The translations under genes and the position numbers were made by a program. From Fimenecus sp045602655 (lineage in GTDB: Bacteria > Bacillota > Clostridia > Oscillospirales > Acutalibacteraceae), in NCBI GenBank assembly GCA_045602655.1, contig JAZSBY010000061.1, positions 1-39,207 on the forward strand: a stretch of DNA of 39,207 bases, written 5' to 3'. Positions 7,649-16,742 of the stretch are shown here, one piece after another. Position 1 is the first letter of the stretch. Every line of letters begins with the position of its first letter. The notes beneath the pieces are model-generated. The model was not told where the DNA came from, ran no database searches, and saw nothing but the letters and a program-made list of their open reading frames with translations.

Positions 7649-8521
7649 ATGATTGACTTAAATCGTTCAAGAGAGATTTTTTTGAAAATTTATCCAAGTG
7701 AAAGACTTGCAAATAAAGTTGAATACTACATAGAAAGACACAAGGGAAAAGTAAAATTTTTCCTTATGTTTTGTCATAAAAACCGTTGGGAAGTAACACT
7801 CAAGCAAAGACCTATGATGAAGCTCAGTTTGATTTATGCTTTCTTACCCACTGTTTGGGACAGATATAAAGAAAAAAATCTCCCTGAAGAGATTTTCTGG
7901 GACACAATGACTGATATTAAAATCTGGATTGATGACCACAGAGCAAGAACTGATGAAGATGGTGTTTATGAACTTCATTGGCTTATGCACCACATGAATC
8001 TTAATATTTTTAAAGTGGGCAGATTGCAATATCAGAAGCTCATCTGGTATTTTAAAACTCCTTATAACAAAAACGGTGTTGAAATTAAATTTGGTGATAA
8101 ATTCATAAATATGCACATTCCTCGTGGTGCAAAGCTTGACTACGACGAATGTGTAAAATCACTTGACATGGCAAAAGAATTTTTCATAAAATATTTTCCT
8201 GATTTTCCAAATAACAAATATGCTTGCCACAGTTGGCTTTTGTATCCCGGCAACAAGAACTTTATGCCTGAAGGATGCAATATTCTGAAATTTGCAAGTT
8301 TGTACGACATTATTGAGGAAAACGAAGACCCGGAATCAGCGTATCTCTGGCTTTACGGAAAAAAATTCAAGAATTCTGAACTCATAAAAAACAGAAAAGA
8401 AACCGGAAGTTACGGACATATCGATGAACTTCCGCAAAAATCTTCTTTACAGAAAAGCACTATTGATTTCATTAAAAATGGTGGTATTTTTGGTGAAGCT
8501 TTGGGCGTAATAATCAAATAA
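7649..8521 (+). CDS. Acyltransferase-domain protein (NAT_N/GNAT_C-like)
   Basis: A 290-aa cytoplasmic protein matching, from memory, the Firmicutes family that pairs an N-acyltransferase-like N-terminal domain with a GNAT-like C-terminal domain. Family-typical segments are KVGRLQYQK near residue 125, NMHIPRGAKLDYDECVKS near 155-172 and a SWLLYPG motif near residue 195. No acetyl-CoA pyrophosphate loop of the standard GNAT type is obvious, and the acceptor is unknown. It is monocistronic, with its own promoter and a strong terminator. An AAGGGAG-type ribosome binding site precedes the ATG. Confidence 0.65.
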   Translation: MIDLNRSREIFLKIYPSERLANKVEYYIERHKGKVKFFLMFCHKNRWEVTLKQRPMMKLSLIYAFLPTVWDRYKEKNLPEEIFWDTMTDIKIWIDDHRARTDEDGVYELHWLMHHMNLNIFKVGRLQYQKLIWYFKTPYNKNGVEIKFGDKFINMHIPRGAKLDYDECVKSLDMAKEFFIKYFPDFPNNKYACHSWLLYPGNKNFMPEGCNILKFASLYDIIEENEDPESAYLWLYGKKFKNSELIKNRKETGSYGHIDELPQKSSLQKSTIDFIKNGGIFGEALGVIIK

Positions 8522-8526
8522 AGAAC

Positions 8527-8555
8527 AAGGGTGGAAAATTCCACCCTTTTGTTTT
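8527..8555 (+). terminator. Terminator after the acyltransferase-domain gene
   Basis: A 10-bp stem AAGGGTGGAA / TTCCACCCTT followed by TTGTTTT. Confidence 0.85.
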
Positions 8556-8616
8556 ATCGATTTTCCAGAGATTGATTGAACATCCAGTCAACCCCTCAAT
8601 AATTGTCGTCTTTTTA

Positions 8617-9594
8617 CTATATTTCTTCAGGATATTTCATATTCCAATCATTTCGTAATGTTGTCATAATGTTCATTACATCCATTGTGTAATCGAGTTT
8701 CATTGTATTTTTGCCGGTTAAAACTGCTTTTTCCATATTCTCGATTTCATAGCAGAGTGCATCTTCAAGTTTTCCTGCTGTGATTTCTTCTGTATGTCCG
8801 TCAAGTGTATATGTAATTATTGCTTTATCGGCTCTCGGATACTCAAAAATCTCAATGTAAGCATTATCATAACAGACGGTGGCTCGTTTTGGTTGCTTTG
8901 CGTGAAGTGACAGAGTTACGCTTGCCATCTGTTCTTTATTATTTTTTATTATAATGCTTGACTGCTCATCGGCACCTGTTTCGGCGAATTTTACTTGCGA
9001 ATGGATTTCTGCATTTTCAGTTTCCATAAACATTCTCACAAGTGAAAGTGCATAAACACCAATATCTAATAGTGCACCACCTGCTAAATTCATATTGAAG
9101 AAACGATTTGTCATATCGTATTCTTTGAAACTGCCGAAATTGACTTGGACAAGTCTTAATTCACCCAACGCACCTGAATTTATAATCTTTTCAAGTTCAG
9201 TGTAAACCGGCATATTGTATATAGTCATAGCCTCGGCTAAAATGAGGTTTTTCTCATTTGCCAACTTTACTACTTTGTTAAGTTCGTCACTATTAAGAGT
9301 AATAGCCTTTTCGCAAAGAACATGTTTACCGTTTTCTAATGCTTTGAGTATATACTCAATATGTTTATTGTGTGGTGTTGCAATATATACAATATCAACA
9401 TTATCATCCGCAAATAAGTCATCTATATTTTCATAGACTTTTTCCATATTATACTTTTTTGCAAAATCAAGTGCTTTTGGATATGTACGATTGGCTACTG
9501 AATAAACTTTTCCGCCATTTTTATTCATTTCACGGGCAAAGTCATTCGCAATATTTCCGCAACCCAATATTGCCCAATTAAAATTATTCGACAT
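8617..9594 (-). CDS. Gfo/Idh/MocA family oxidoreductase
   Basis: A 325-aa NAD(P)-dependent sugar or cyclitol dehydrogenase-type protein. The Rossmann motif is AILGCGNIANDF near residues 8-19. The family EKP signature near residue 95 reads CEKAIT, with Ala in place of the usual Pro. The C-terminal alpha/beta domain (residues ~125-325) is of normal length. The ATG at 9594 is chosen because GGTGAT lies just upstream; longer TTG and GTG starts overlap it. It is transcribed divergently from the GH2-GH43 cluster, so it may oxidise or epimerise a released sugar (inference). Confidence 0.88.
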   Translation of the reverse strand: MSNNFNWAILGCGNIANDFAREMNKNGGKVYSVANRTYPKALDFAKKYNMEKVYENIDDLFADDNVDIVYIATPHNKHIEYILKALENGKHVLCEKAITLNSDELNKVVKLANEKNLILAEAMTIYNMPVYTELEKIINSGALGELRLVQVNFGSFKEYDMTNRFFNMNLAGGALLDIGVYALSLVRMFMETENAEIHSQVKFAETGADEQSSIIIKNNKEQMASVTLSLHAKQPKRATVCYDNAYIEIFEYPRADKAIITYTLDGHTEEITAGKLEDALCYEIENMEKAVLTGKNTMKLDYTMDVMNIMTTLRNDWNMKYPEEI

Positions 9595-9712
9595 AATTAT
9601 CACCAACTATATTATATCATAAAAGACAATTCACAAACAAGGTGTTTCTCATTATTTGAGTGTAAATAAATTTGAATTTGTCCCGTATTTTATTTTAACT
9701 GCAAGTTCTTTA

Positions 9713-9741
9713 TTGATATATGTAAAATTTTATGTTATGAT
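9713..9741 (+). promoter_or_regulatory. Promoter of the GH2 operon
   Basis: TTGATA (9713-9718), a 17-nt spacer and TATGAT (9736-9741), 17 nt before the GH2 ATG. I see no obvious operator palindrome or catabolite-response element in the 9607-9758 gap. Confidence 0.65.
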
Positions 9742-9758
9742 TTTTTTGGTGATGATTT

Positions 9759-11513
9759 ATGAATATTAAAATGGCAAAACATCCGAATCCACAATTTGAG
9801 AGAAAAGAAGTTGTAATTCTTGACGGAAAATGGGATTTTGGGTTTCAAAAGGCAAAAGTTGGGTTCAAATTTTCAACTGATGAGAAAAAAGCGGTTGAAT
9901 TAAGAAATAATAATGACTTTACACATAAAATCAATGTGCCATTCTGCGTTGAAAGTGAACTTTCAGGCATACAGTACAAGGATTTTATAAATATGGTGTG
10001 GTATAAGAAAACTGCCCTTATCAAGAAGAACGGTAAGCGTGTTTTCCTATGTTTTGGTGCTGCAGACCACCTTACAACCGTACTTGTAAACGGCAAGTGT
10101 GCAGGTCGCCACAAGGGTGGTTACACATCATTCAAGTTTGACATTACTGACCTTTCAGTTGATGGTGAAAATGAGATTTTTGTACTCTGTGAGGATAATG
10201 TTAAGCATCCTTTTGTTATTCGCGGAAAGCAAAGTGAGTGGAAAAAGAGTCACGGTTGCGATTATACAAGAACAACAGGTATCTGGCAGAGTGTTTACCT
10301 TGAATATGTGCCTGAAAATTACATAAAGAGTTTTAAAATTTATCCTGACCACAAAAACGGTCTTGTTACTGTCAATTTTAACCTTATTGGCAAAGCAAAT
10401 CTTACTTGCGAAGCATTTTATGATGGTAAGAGTGTCGGCAAGGCAGAATTTAATGATGCTTGTGGCAACGAAATATTACAGATTAAATTGGATGAAACTC
10501 ACCTTTGGGAAGTAGGCAACGGTCGTCTTTATGACCTTGAAATCACTTTTGGTGAAGATAAGGTATATACATATTTTGGTCTTCGTAATGTGCGACTTGA
10601 AGGCTACAAATTCTTAATCAACGAAAAAAGTGTTTTCCAGCGTCTTGTTCTTGACCAAGGTTTCTATAAAAAAGGTATTTACACAGCCCCAAGTGACGAA
10701 GATTTAATCAAGGATATTGAACTTTCAATGGCAGTTGGCTTTAACGGTGCAAGACTTCATCAGAAAGTTTTTGACCCTAAGTTCTTATACTACGCAGACC
10801 AACTCGGTTACCTTGTATGGGGCGAATACGCCAACTGGGGACTTGACTATTCAAATCCAAAGAGCGTTGATGTTTTCCTTAATGAATGGAAAGAAGCTGT
10901 TGAGCGTGACTTTAACCACCCTGCTATTATTGGTTGGTGTCCGTTCAATGAAACTTGGGACTACAAAAAGAGAAAACAATATGACCCGCTCCTTGCAACT
11001 GTTTACGACTATACAAAAGCAGTGGACAGCACTCGTCCTTGCATTGACACAAGTGGTAATTTCCACGTTAAAACTGATATTTACGACTTACACGATTATA
11101 GTTATGATGTAGATTTCTTTAAGAAAAACTATGACCGTTTCATGACTGAAAATTATCTTTATGAACATGTTTTAGTTGATAATCCGGGTCGTCAGAAATA
11201 CAACGGTGAGCCTGTATTTATCAGTGAATATGGTGGAATAAAGTGGGTTAGTGACCAGTCAATCAAGTCTTGGGGTTATGGTGAAGATGTTAAAACACCG
11301 GAAGAATTTGCTGACAGATATACGGGTCTTACAGATGTAATTATGAGCAATTACAAAATGTTTGGTTTCTGCTACACTCAACTTTATGATATTGAGCAGG
11401 AGCAAAACGGACTTTACACCTACGACAGAGAAAAGAAATTTGACGGCAAGATTTATGACAGAATTATTGCAGTAAATACACTAATTGCTGCTATTGAGAA
11501 AGAAAATGAATAA
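9759..11513 (+). CDS. Glycoside hydrolase family 2 (beta-galactosidase/glucuronidase type)
   Basis: A 584-aa retaining glycosidase of the short GH2 type. Domains are an N-terminal jelly-roll sugar-binding domain (~1-185), an immunoglobulin-like domain (~186-278) and a TIM barrel (~279-584). The acid/base is Glu398 in GWCPFNETW and the nucleophile is Glu490 in VFISEYGG, both intact. There is no signal peptide, so it acts in the cytoplasm on imported oligosaccharides or glycosides. Exact specificity (galactoside, glucuronide or mannoside) cannot be read off. It begins a four-gene plus-strand operon; its last 8 nt overlap the methyltransferase start. Confidence 0.88.
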   Translation: MNIKMAKHPNPQFERKEVVILDGKWDFGFQKAKVGFKFSTDEKKAVELRNNNDFTHKINVPFCVESELSGIQYKDFINMVWYKKTALIKKNGKRVFLCFGAADHLTTVLVNGKCAGRHKGGYTSFKFDITDLSVDGENEIFVLCEDNVKHPFVIRGKQSEWKKSHGCDYTRTTGIWQSVYLEYVPENYIKSFKIYPDHKNGLVTVNFNLIGKANLTCEAFYDGKSVGKAEFNDACGNEILQIKLDETHLWEVGNGRLYDLEITFGEDKVYTYFGLRNVRLEGYKFLINEKSVFQRLVLDQGFYKKGIYTAPSDEDLIKDIELSMAVGFNGARLHQKVFDPKFLYYADQLGYLVWGEYANWGLDYSNPKSVDVFLNEWKEAVERDFNHPAIIGWCPFNETWDYKKRKQYDPLLATVYDYTKAVDSTRPCIDTSGNFHVKTDIYDLHDYSYDVDFFKKNYDRFMTENYLYEHVLVDNPGRQKYNGEPVFISEYGGIKWVSDQSIKSWGYGEDVKTPEEFADRYTGLTDVIMSNYKMFGFCYTQLYDIEQEQNGLYTYDREKKFDGKIYDRIIAVNTLIAAIEKENE

Positions 11514-12084
11514 AGAAAATATTAAAGAGTTTTTCGATAATCTGGCATCACAATGGGATAACGAGCCGGTTGCTGATAAGAAAATACTTGATGTTATTTT
11601 AGATAATGGCGGCATTAAGGAAAATACTGACCTTCTTGATGTTGCTTGTGGCACAGGTGTGCTATTCCCCTATTATCTCGAAAGAAATGTAAAGAGTATT
11701 ACTGCAGTTGACTTATCCCCTGAAATGGTGAGGATTGCGAAGTCTAAATTTCCACAAGCAAATATAATCTGTGGTGATGCTGAAAAAATCATTTTCGACA
11801 AACAATTTGACGCTATAATGATATATAATGCATTTCCTCACTTTCCCGAGCCTTTAAAGGTTATTGAAAATCTTTCAAAAGCATTAAAAAACGGTGGTAG
11901 ATTCACAGTTGCTCACGGAATGAGTAAAAAAGAACTTGATGAAATTCACAGTAAATCGGCAGGAAAGGTTTCAAATTCCCTGCTTGAATGTGATGAATTA
12001 GCAAAAATGTTAAGTCCGTATTTCTACATTGATATTATGATTTCTGATGATAAAATGTATCAGGTTTCAGGTACAAAAAGGTGA
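11506..12084 (+). CDS. Class I SAM-dependent methyltransferase
   Basis: A 192-aa Rossmann-fold methyltransferase of the Methyltransf_11/25 type. Motif I is LLDVACGTGVLFPYYLE near residues 45-61, the acidic end of strand 2 is AVDLSPEMV, and strand 4 is AIMIYNAFPHFPEP. The ATG at 11506 lies inside the GH2 gene (ATGAATAA overlap), so translation is coupled. The acceptor is unknown. Its place among sugar-degrading genes is odd and gives no direct substrate clue. Confidence 0.85.
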   Translation: MNKENIKEFFDNLASQWDNEPVADKKILDVILDNGGIKENTDLLDVACGTGVLFPYYLERNVKSITAVDLSPEMVRIAKSKFPQANIICGDAEKIIFDKQFDAIMIYNAFPHFPEPLKVIENLSKALKNGGRFTVAHGMSKKELDEIHSKSAGKVSNSLLECDELAKMLSPYFYIDIMISDDKMYQVSGTKR

Positions 12085-12088
12085 TATT

Positions 12089-13207
12089 ATGAACAATTAT
12101 TTCCCGGAAGTAAAGAAAAATTTTGGTTTTGGCTGTATGCGACTTCCTCGCAAAGGTCCGCTTATTGACATTGAGCAGTCAAAACAGATGGTTGACACAT
12201 TTTTAGAGGCTGGTTTTAACTATTTTGACACTGCTCACGGATATATGGAAATGCGAAATGAGGCAACACTCAAAAAATGCCTTACATCCCGTCATCCAAG
12301 GGAAAGCTATATTCTTGCTGATAAATTATCCGAAGGCTTCTTCAAAAAAGAAAGTCAAATCAGACCACTTTTTGAAAAGCAGTTAAAGAATTGTGGTGTT
12401 GAGTATTTTGACTTTTACTTAATGCACGCACAAAATGCTGTTAACTTTGAAAAATACAAAAAATGTCGTGCTTATGAAACTGCATTTGACCTTAAAAAGG
12501 AAGGTAAAATCCGTCATGTAGGACTCTCTTTCCACGATAAGGCAGATGTGCTTGACAGAATCCTTATAGAATATCCTGAACTGGAATTTGTTCAAATTCA
12601 GTTTAACTACCTTGACTATAATGATGAGTCCGTTGAAGGCAGAAAATGCTATGAAGTTTGTCGCAAACACAACAAACCAATTATCGTTATGGAGCCTGTT
12701 AAGGGTGGTAGTCTTGTGAAACTCCCCGACGAGGCTAAAAAAGTGCTTAATGACCTTAACGGTGGCTCACCTGCAAGTTATGCCATTCGTTTCACAGCAA
12801 GTTTTGAAGGTATTTTTATGGTGCTTTCAGGTATGAGCGATATGGCACAGATGAATGACAATATAAGTTTTATGAAGGATTTTGTGCCGTTTAATGATGC
12901 CGAATATGAAGCAGTAAACAAGGTTTGCAAGATTATGAATGCACAACACCTTATCCCCTGTACTGCTTGCAGATACTGTGTTGACGGATGCCCTAAAAAT
13001 ATTCCCATTCCTGAAATTTTTGCTTGTATGAATGACAGAAAGCAGTTTAAAGACTGGAATTCCGAATACTACTACGAAGATGTTCATACTGCAGGAAAAG
13101 GAAAAGCATCCGACTGCATTGAATGTGGTTTGTGTGAAAAGGCTTGTCCGCAACATCTTGAAATCAGAAAGCTTTTAAAAGATGTTGCAAAAGAATTTGG
13201 CAAATAA
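12089..13207 (+). CDS. Aldo/keto reductase with C-terminal 4Fe-4S ferredoxin domain
   Basis: A 372-aa fused enzyme. The N-terminal TIM barrel (~1-275) carries the aldo/keto reductase tetrad Asp47, Tyr52, Lys79 and His113. The C-terminal tail has two Cys clusters, CTACRYCVDGC and CIECGLCEKAC, typical of bacterial 4Fe-4S ferredoxin modules. Such fusions are common in anaerobic Clostridia and probably link NAD(P)-type substrate reduction to iron-sulfur electron carriers. The ATG at 12089 has AAGGTGAT upstream and lies 4 nt after the methyltransferase stop. The substrate is probably a sugar-derived aldehyde or ketone (inference). Confidence 0.9.
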   Translation: MNNYFPEVKKNFGFGCMRLPRKGPLIDIEQSKQMVDTFLEAGFNYFDTAHGYMEMRNEATLKKCLTSRHPRESYILADKLSEGFFKKESQIRPLFEKQLKNCGVEYFDFYLMHAQNAVNFEKYKKCRAYETAFDLKKEGKIRHVGLSFHDKADVLDRILIEYPELEFVQIQFNYLDYNDESVEGRKCYEVCRKHNKPIIVMEPVKGGSLVKLPDEAKKVLNDLNGGSPASYAIRFTASFEGIFMVLSGMSDMAQMNDNISFMKDFVPFNDAEYEAVNKVCKIMNAQHLIPCTACRYCVDGCPKNIPIPEIFACMNDRKQFKDWNSEYYYEDVHTAGKGKASDCIECGLCEKACPQHLEIRKLLKDVAKEFGK

Positions 13208-13216
13208 GGTGGTTTT

Positions 13217-14113
13217 ATGAACCTTACAAAATACCTTTTCTGCTATTTTGTGGGAAATGAGCCACACGAAGAAACTGTACATTTTGCAGTTTCAGAAGAT
13301 GGTTATAATTTCACAGCACTAAACAACAACCAACCGATAATCAAACAAAATCTCGGTCAAAAATGTTGTCGTGACCCTTATATTTTCCGTGGTGAAGACG
13401 GTGTTTTCCACATTATTGCAACTGATATGAAAAGTGCAGAAGGCTGGGCAAATAACAACTCAATGGTTGTGTGGGATAGCGTTGATTTAATTAAATGGGA
13501 AAATGAGAGAATAATTGATTTTTCCAAATTTCCTGAAACCAAGTCTGCAAATCGTGTTTGGGCACCACAGGTTATATTTGATAAAAAGCGTCAGGAATAT
13601 ATGATTTATTGGAGCAATAATAATGCAGACGAAGGATGGCACACTATTCCTTGGTATGCCTTCACAAAGGACTTTCTAACACTTACTACAAGTCCAAAGG
13701 TATTACATAACCCTAAAAGCGGTATGGCTGCCATTGACGGTGATATCATCGAAAAAGACGATAATTTCTATTTATATGTTGCAGACGAAGAAAAAGATGG
13801 AATATGCTATCTCGTTTCTGACAAACCAGAAGGTCCGTATACAGAACCTGAAAACAACAGGATTTCTGTTGCAGATACTGCCCTTGAGGGACATTGTACT
13901 TACAAAATATTAGGTACGGACAAATATGTGCTTATTGCAGACCAATTTAAAAAAGGTGGTTACTTTATGCAAGAAACCACCGATTTAATTCATTTTAATG
14001 CTGTGCCAAAAGAAAAAATCAGTCTTGACCACCTAAGTCCAAGACACGGGTCAGTAATGCACATTACTGATGAAGAATACGAAAGACTTATAAAAGAAAA
14101 GTGGGAGTTTTAA
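13217..14113 (+). CDS. Glycoside hydrolase family 43-like enzyme
   Basis: A 298-aa five-bladed beta-propeller glycosidase of the GH43 clan. Expected catalytic carboxylates are Asp53 (general base, in CCRDPYIF), Asp174 (pKa modulator, in AAIDGDI) and Glu224 (general acid, in ALEGHCTY). GH43 enzymes release arabinose, xylose or galactose from plant polysaccharide side chains by inversion. There is no signal peptide, so it should act in the cytoplasm. It is the last gene of the GH2 operon, 9 nt after the aldo/keto reductase, and its stop codon sits inside a terminator hairpin. Confidence 0.85.
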   Translation: MNLTKYLFCYFVGNEPHEETVHFAVSEDGYNFTALNNNQPIIKQNLGQKCCRDPYIFRGEDGVFHIIATDMKSAEGWANNNSMVVWDSVDLIKWENERIIDFSKFPETKSANRVWAPQVIFDKKRQEYMIYWSNNNADEGWHTIPWYAFTKDFLTLTTSPKVLHNPKSGMAAIDGDIIEKDDNFYLYVADEEKDGICYLVSDKPEGPYTEPENNRISVADTALEGHCTYKILGTDKYVLIADQFKKGGYFMQETTDLIHFNAVPKEKISLDHLSPRHGSVMHITDEEYERLIKEKWEF

Positions 14114-14128
14114 ACTCCCACCTTTTTT
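14101..14128. terminator. Bidirectional terminator between the GH43 gene and gatB
   Basis: GTGGGAG / CTCCCAC stem overlapping the GH43 stop codon, with CTTTTTT on the plus strand and a T-rich tail on the minus strand. It serves two convergent operons. Confidence 0.85.
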
Positions 14129-15548
14129 ATGCGTTCATCTTTTTCTCAAGAATTTCTTTGATTACAGATGGGTCACCTGCACCACGAAGTTCTTTCATAC
14201 AAGCACCAAAAAGTGCCTGTAAAGCCTTAACTTTACCACCCTTGAAATCTTCAACTGCTTTTGGATTTTCAGCAATAACCTTATCAATTACGCTATCAAT
14301 TGCAGACGAGTCAAATTTCTTATCAAGACCATTTGCCTTAACATATTGGGCAGGGTCAACATTGTCTTCAACAACTGCGATAAGAACTTTTTTACCTGCA
14401 TTACGGTTAATCTTGCCACTATCAACCATCTTGATGATTGCAGCAAGTGTTTCTGCTGTCATTGTAAGGTCATTGAGTGTTTTTCCATCCTTACGGAGAA
14501 CACCTGCACAATCTGTAAGAATCCACGCAGCAACATCCTTTGAATTACATCCCATGCTGACGATATCTTCGTGCATTTTTGCAATCCTATGGTTAGAAAT
14601 GAGCATATCGATTTCTTTTTCGGAAATTCCCGCTTCACGATACTGTTCAGCCTTTTCGTCAACAGCAACAGGCTTGTTTGCCTTGATTTCCTGAAGCCAG
14701 GCATCATCAATAATAATAGGCATAAGGTTTGCATCAGGGAAATAACGATAATCTGCTTCTGTTTCCTTATTTCTCATTGCAAATGTCTTACCACTAACAT
14801 CATCAAATCTTCTTGTTTCCTGAACAAGTTCCTCGATTTCATATTCAAGTGCATCCATGTGACGCTGTGCTTCGTACTTAATCGCTCTTTCAATAGCCTC
14901 AAATGATGCCATATTCTTGATTTCAGTACGAACACCAAATTCTGTGCTACCCTCAGGACGGACAGAAATATTGACATCGCAACGCATTGCCCCCTCTTCG
15001 CACTCTGAAATACCGCCTGAACGGAACATTGATTTGAGTTTATTAAGGTATGTTACAACTTCTTCTGCACTGCGGAAGTCAGGCTGTGTAACGATTTCGA
15101 TAAGCGGAACACTTGTACGGTTAAAATCAACGAATGATGAGTTACCGCTATGAACAAGCTTACCAGCATCTTCTTCCATGTGAATCTGTTTGATTCTGAT
15201 ATCTCTTGTGCCTTCGCTTGTTTTAAGTGTTACGCAACCATCAGTACAGATTGGATGGTTAATCTGTGTAATCTGGTATGCACAAGGAAGGTCAGGATAA
15301 TAATAGTTTTTCTTATCAAATGTTGTATAACGGTTGATATTACAGTTAAGCATAAGACCTGCAGTAACTGCAAGTTCAACAACTCTCTTGTTCATAACAG
15401 GCAGCATACCCGGCATACCTGAGCATGCAGGACAAACACAATCGTTTGGTTCACTGCCCTGACCGTGTCCGCCACATGAACAGAAAATCTTTGATTCGGT
15501 GCTTAACTCAACATGAGTTTCAAGGCCTATAACAAGTTCGTATTTCAT
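14127..15548 (-). CDS. gatB: Asp-tRNA(Asn)/Glu-tRNA(Gln) amidotransferase subunit B
   Basis: A 473-aa GatB of normal length. This subunit phosphorylates the misacylated tRNA side chain with ATP and then amidates it. The N-terminal catalytic cradle carries VIGLETHVEL, the FDKKNYYYPDLP segment, EEDAGK and VPLIEIV. The C-terminal ~150 residues are the helical and YqeY-like tRNA-binding tail. The internal ATG at 15548 is chosen because it lies 1 nt past the gatA stop and matches the family N-terminus MKYELVIGLE; the open frame extends 11 codons further without support. GatB appears intact, in contrast to its partner GatA in this operon. Confidence 0.95.
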   Translation of the reverse strand: MKYELVIGLETHVELSTESKIFCSCGGHGQGSEPNDCVCPACSGMPGMLPVMNKRVVELAVTAGLMLNCNINRYTTFDKKNYYYPDLPCAYQITQINHPICTDGCVTLKTSEGTRDIRIKQIHMEEDAGKLVHSGNSSFVDFNRTSVPLIEIVTQPDFRSAEEVVTYLNKLKSMFRSGGISECEEGAMRCDVNISVRPEGSTEFGVRTEIKNMASFEAIERAIKYEAQRHMDALEYEIEELVQETRRFDDVSGKTFAMRNKETEADYRYFPDANLMPIIIDDAWLQEIKANKPVAVDEKAEQYREAGISEKEIDMLISNHRIAKMHEDIVSMGCNSKDVAAWILTDCAGVLRKDGKTLNDLTMTAETLAAIIKMVDSGKINRNAGKKVLIAVVEDNVDPAQYVKANGLDKKFDSSAIDSVIDKVIAENPKAVEDFKGGKVKALQALFGACMKELRGAGDPSVIKEILEKKMNA

Positions 15549-15549
15549 A

Positions 15550-16731
15550 TTATTTGCCCTCCTTTTCAACACTGTGAGCAAGACTTAAAAGTGTACTTTC
15601 GCTAAAATGGTTACCCATAAGCTGAACACCATTTGTAACAAGAGCAGGAATACCAATAAGGTTTGGTACTGCTGTAAACACACTTTCATTGAACACCTTT
15701 TCAAATGCATCTTTAATGTCATAAGATTCATATTCTGCTTTGCTGCAAGCAGGAGTAAGAATTGCATCAAAATTTTCAAAAGCCTTCCGGATTCCTTCTG
15801 CAACTACACGACGAATACGAAGTGACTTGTCAAAACAATCCTTATAACGATTCTTGGAAAGAACATCTGAACCATAAAGAATTACTGCCTTTGTAAGGAA
15901 ATTAAAGCCCTCTGTTCTTGTGTTCACATATAATTCGTCGATGTTTTTATATTCCTTTGCACGGTGACCGTATTTAACACCGTCATAACGGGATACATTA
16001 TTGCAGGTTTCAGCACACATAAGAATCTGCCAAGCTGTGTTTGCAATTTCAGGCATATCGCAACTGATTTCTACAACCTCAACACCATTTGCACGAAGAC
16101 TATCAGCAAATGCGAGAACTTTTGCCTTTGTTGCATCATCTGCTTTGTCAAGGAGATACTTGTTGATTGCCACTTTTTTGCCTTTTACATCAGTAATCCC
16201 GTAATCATAACTGTCATTTTTAAGGCTTGTGCCGTCTTTGTCGTCGTGACCTGAAATTACACTCATAATCTCTGCAACTTTCTCTGCATCCTTTGCGTAA
16301 ACACCAACTTGTTCACCTGATGCTGCACAAGAAATTACACCATAACGGGAAACTGTACCATAAGTTGGTTTTAAGAAGTCAACACCGCCGAGTGCTGCTG
16401 CTCGTCTTGTAGCACCATTCATATCAACACCGAGTGCTGCTTCTACATCACCATTTGCAACGAGTGTTGATGCACTACCTTGAAGTTTGCCTTCCTGTGG
16501 TGCATAGTATGAAAATTCGCCAACAAGGTCAAGTGAGAATTCGCCAACATTAGTTTTCCCTGCTACTGTGTAGCCTTTTTCTTCAAGTCGGGTAACAACC
16601 TCTGCACTGAAAAGAGGTTTAAAACCCTCTAAGATGTGTGAGCCTGCAGTTGAGGTGGCATCTTTTACAAGGATTGTATCGTCAACCGCAATATTGCCTT
16701 TTTCGTTTACTTTAGTTGCATAATATTTCAT
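15550..16731 (-). CDS. gatA: Divergent GatA-like subunit lacking the amidase serines
   Basis: A 393-aa amidase-signature protein in the gatA position; ordinary GatA is about 480-490 aa. It aligns by eye from just before the catalytic Lys (here Lys23 in ILVKDA) to the family C-terminus (QLMGNHFSESTLL). About 55 residues are missing at the N-terminus. An in-frame TGA lies two codons before the ATG and the upstream DNA encodes GatC, so this is not a start error. The Gly/Ser loop GGSSGGS is replaced by GKLQGSA after a ~10-residue deletion, and the nucleophile motif TGGSIR reads MNGATR (Ala107). Glutamine hydrolysis at this site should be impossible. The frame is otherwise open and well conserved (LKPTYGTVSRYG, RYDGVKYGHRA), arguing against a pseudogene. 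Confidence 0.8.
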   Translation of the reverse strand: MKYYATKVNEKGNIAVDDTILVKDATSTAGSHILEGFKPLFSAEVVTRLEEKGYTVAGKTNVGEFSLDLVGEFSYYAPQEGKLQGSASTLVANGDVEAALGVDMNGATRRAAALGGVDFLKPTYGTVSRYGVISCAASGEQVGVYAKDAEKVAEIMSVISGHDDKDGTSLKNDSYDYGITDVKGKKVAINKYLLDKADDATKAKVLAFADSLRANGVEVVEISCDMPEIANTAWQILMCAETCNNVSRYDGVKYGHRAKEYKNIDELYVNTRTEGFNFLTKAVILYGSDVLSKNRYKDCFDKSLRIRRVVAEGIRKAFENFDAILTPACSKAEYESYDIKDAFEKVFNESVFTAVPNLIGIPALVTNGVQLMGNHFSESTLLSLAHSVEKEGK

Positions 16732-16742
16732 TACTACTCACC

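Noticed and set aside
15550..16731. gatA as a pseudogene
   Set aside because: The frame is open over 393 codons with many conserved GatA segments and tight spacing to its neighbours. Loss of catalytic residues with a preserved fold suggests a changed role instead.
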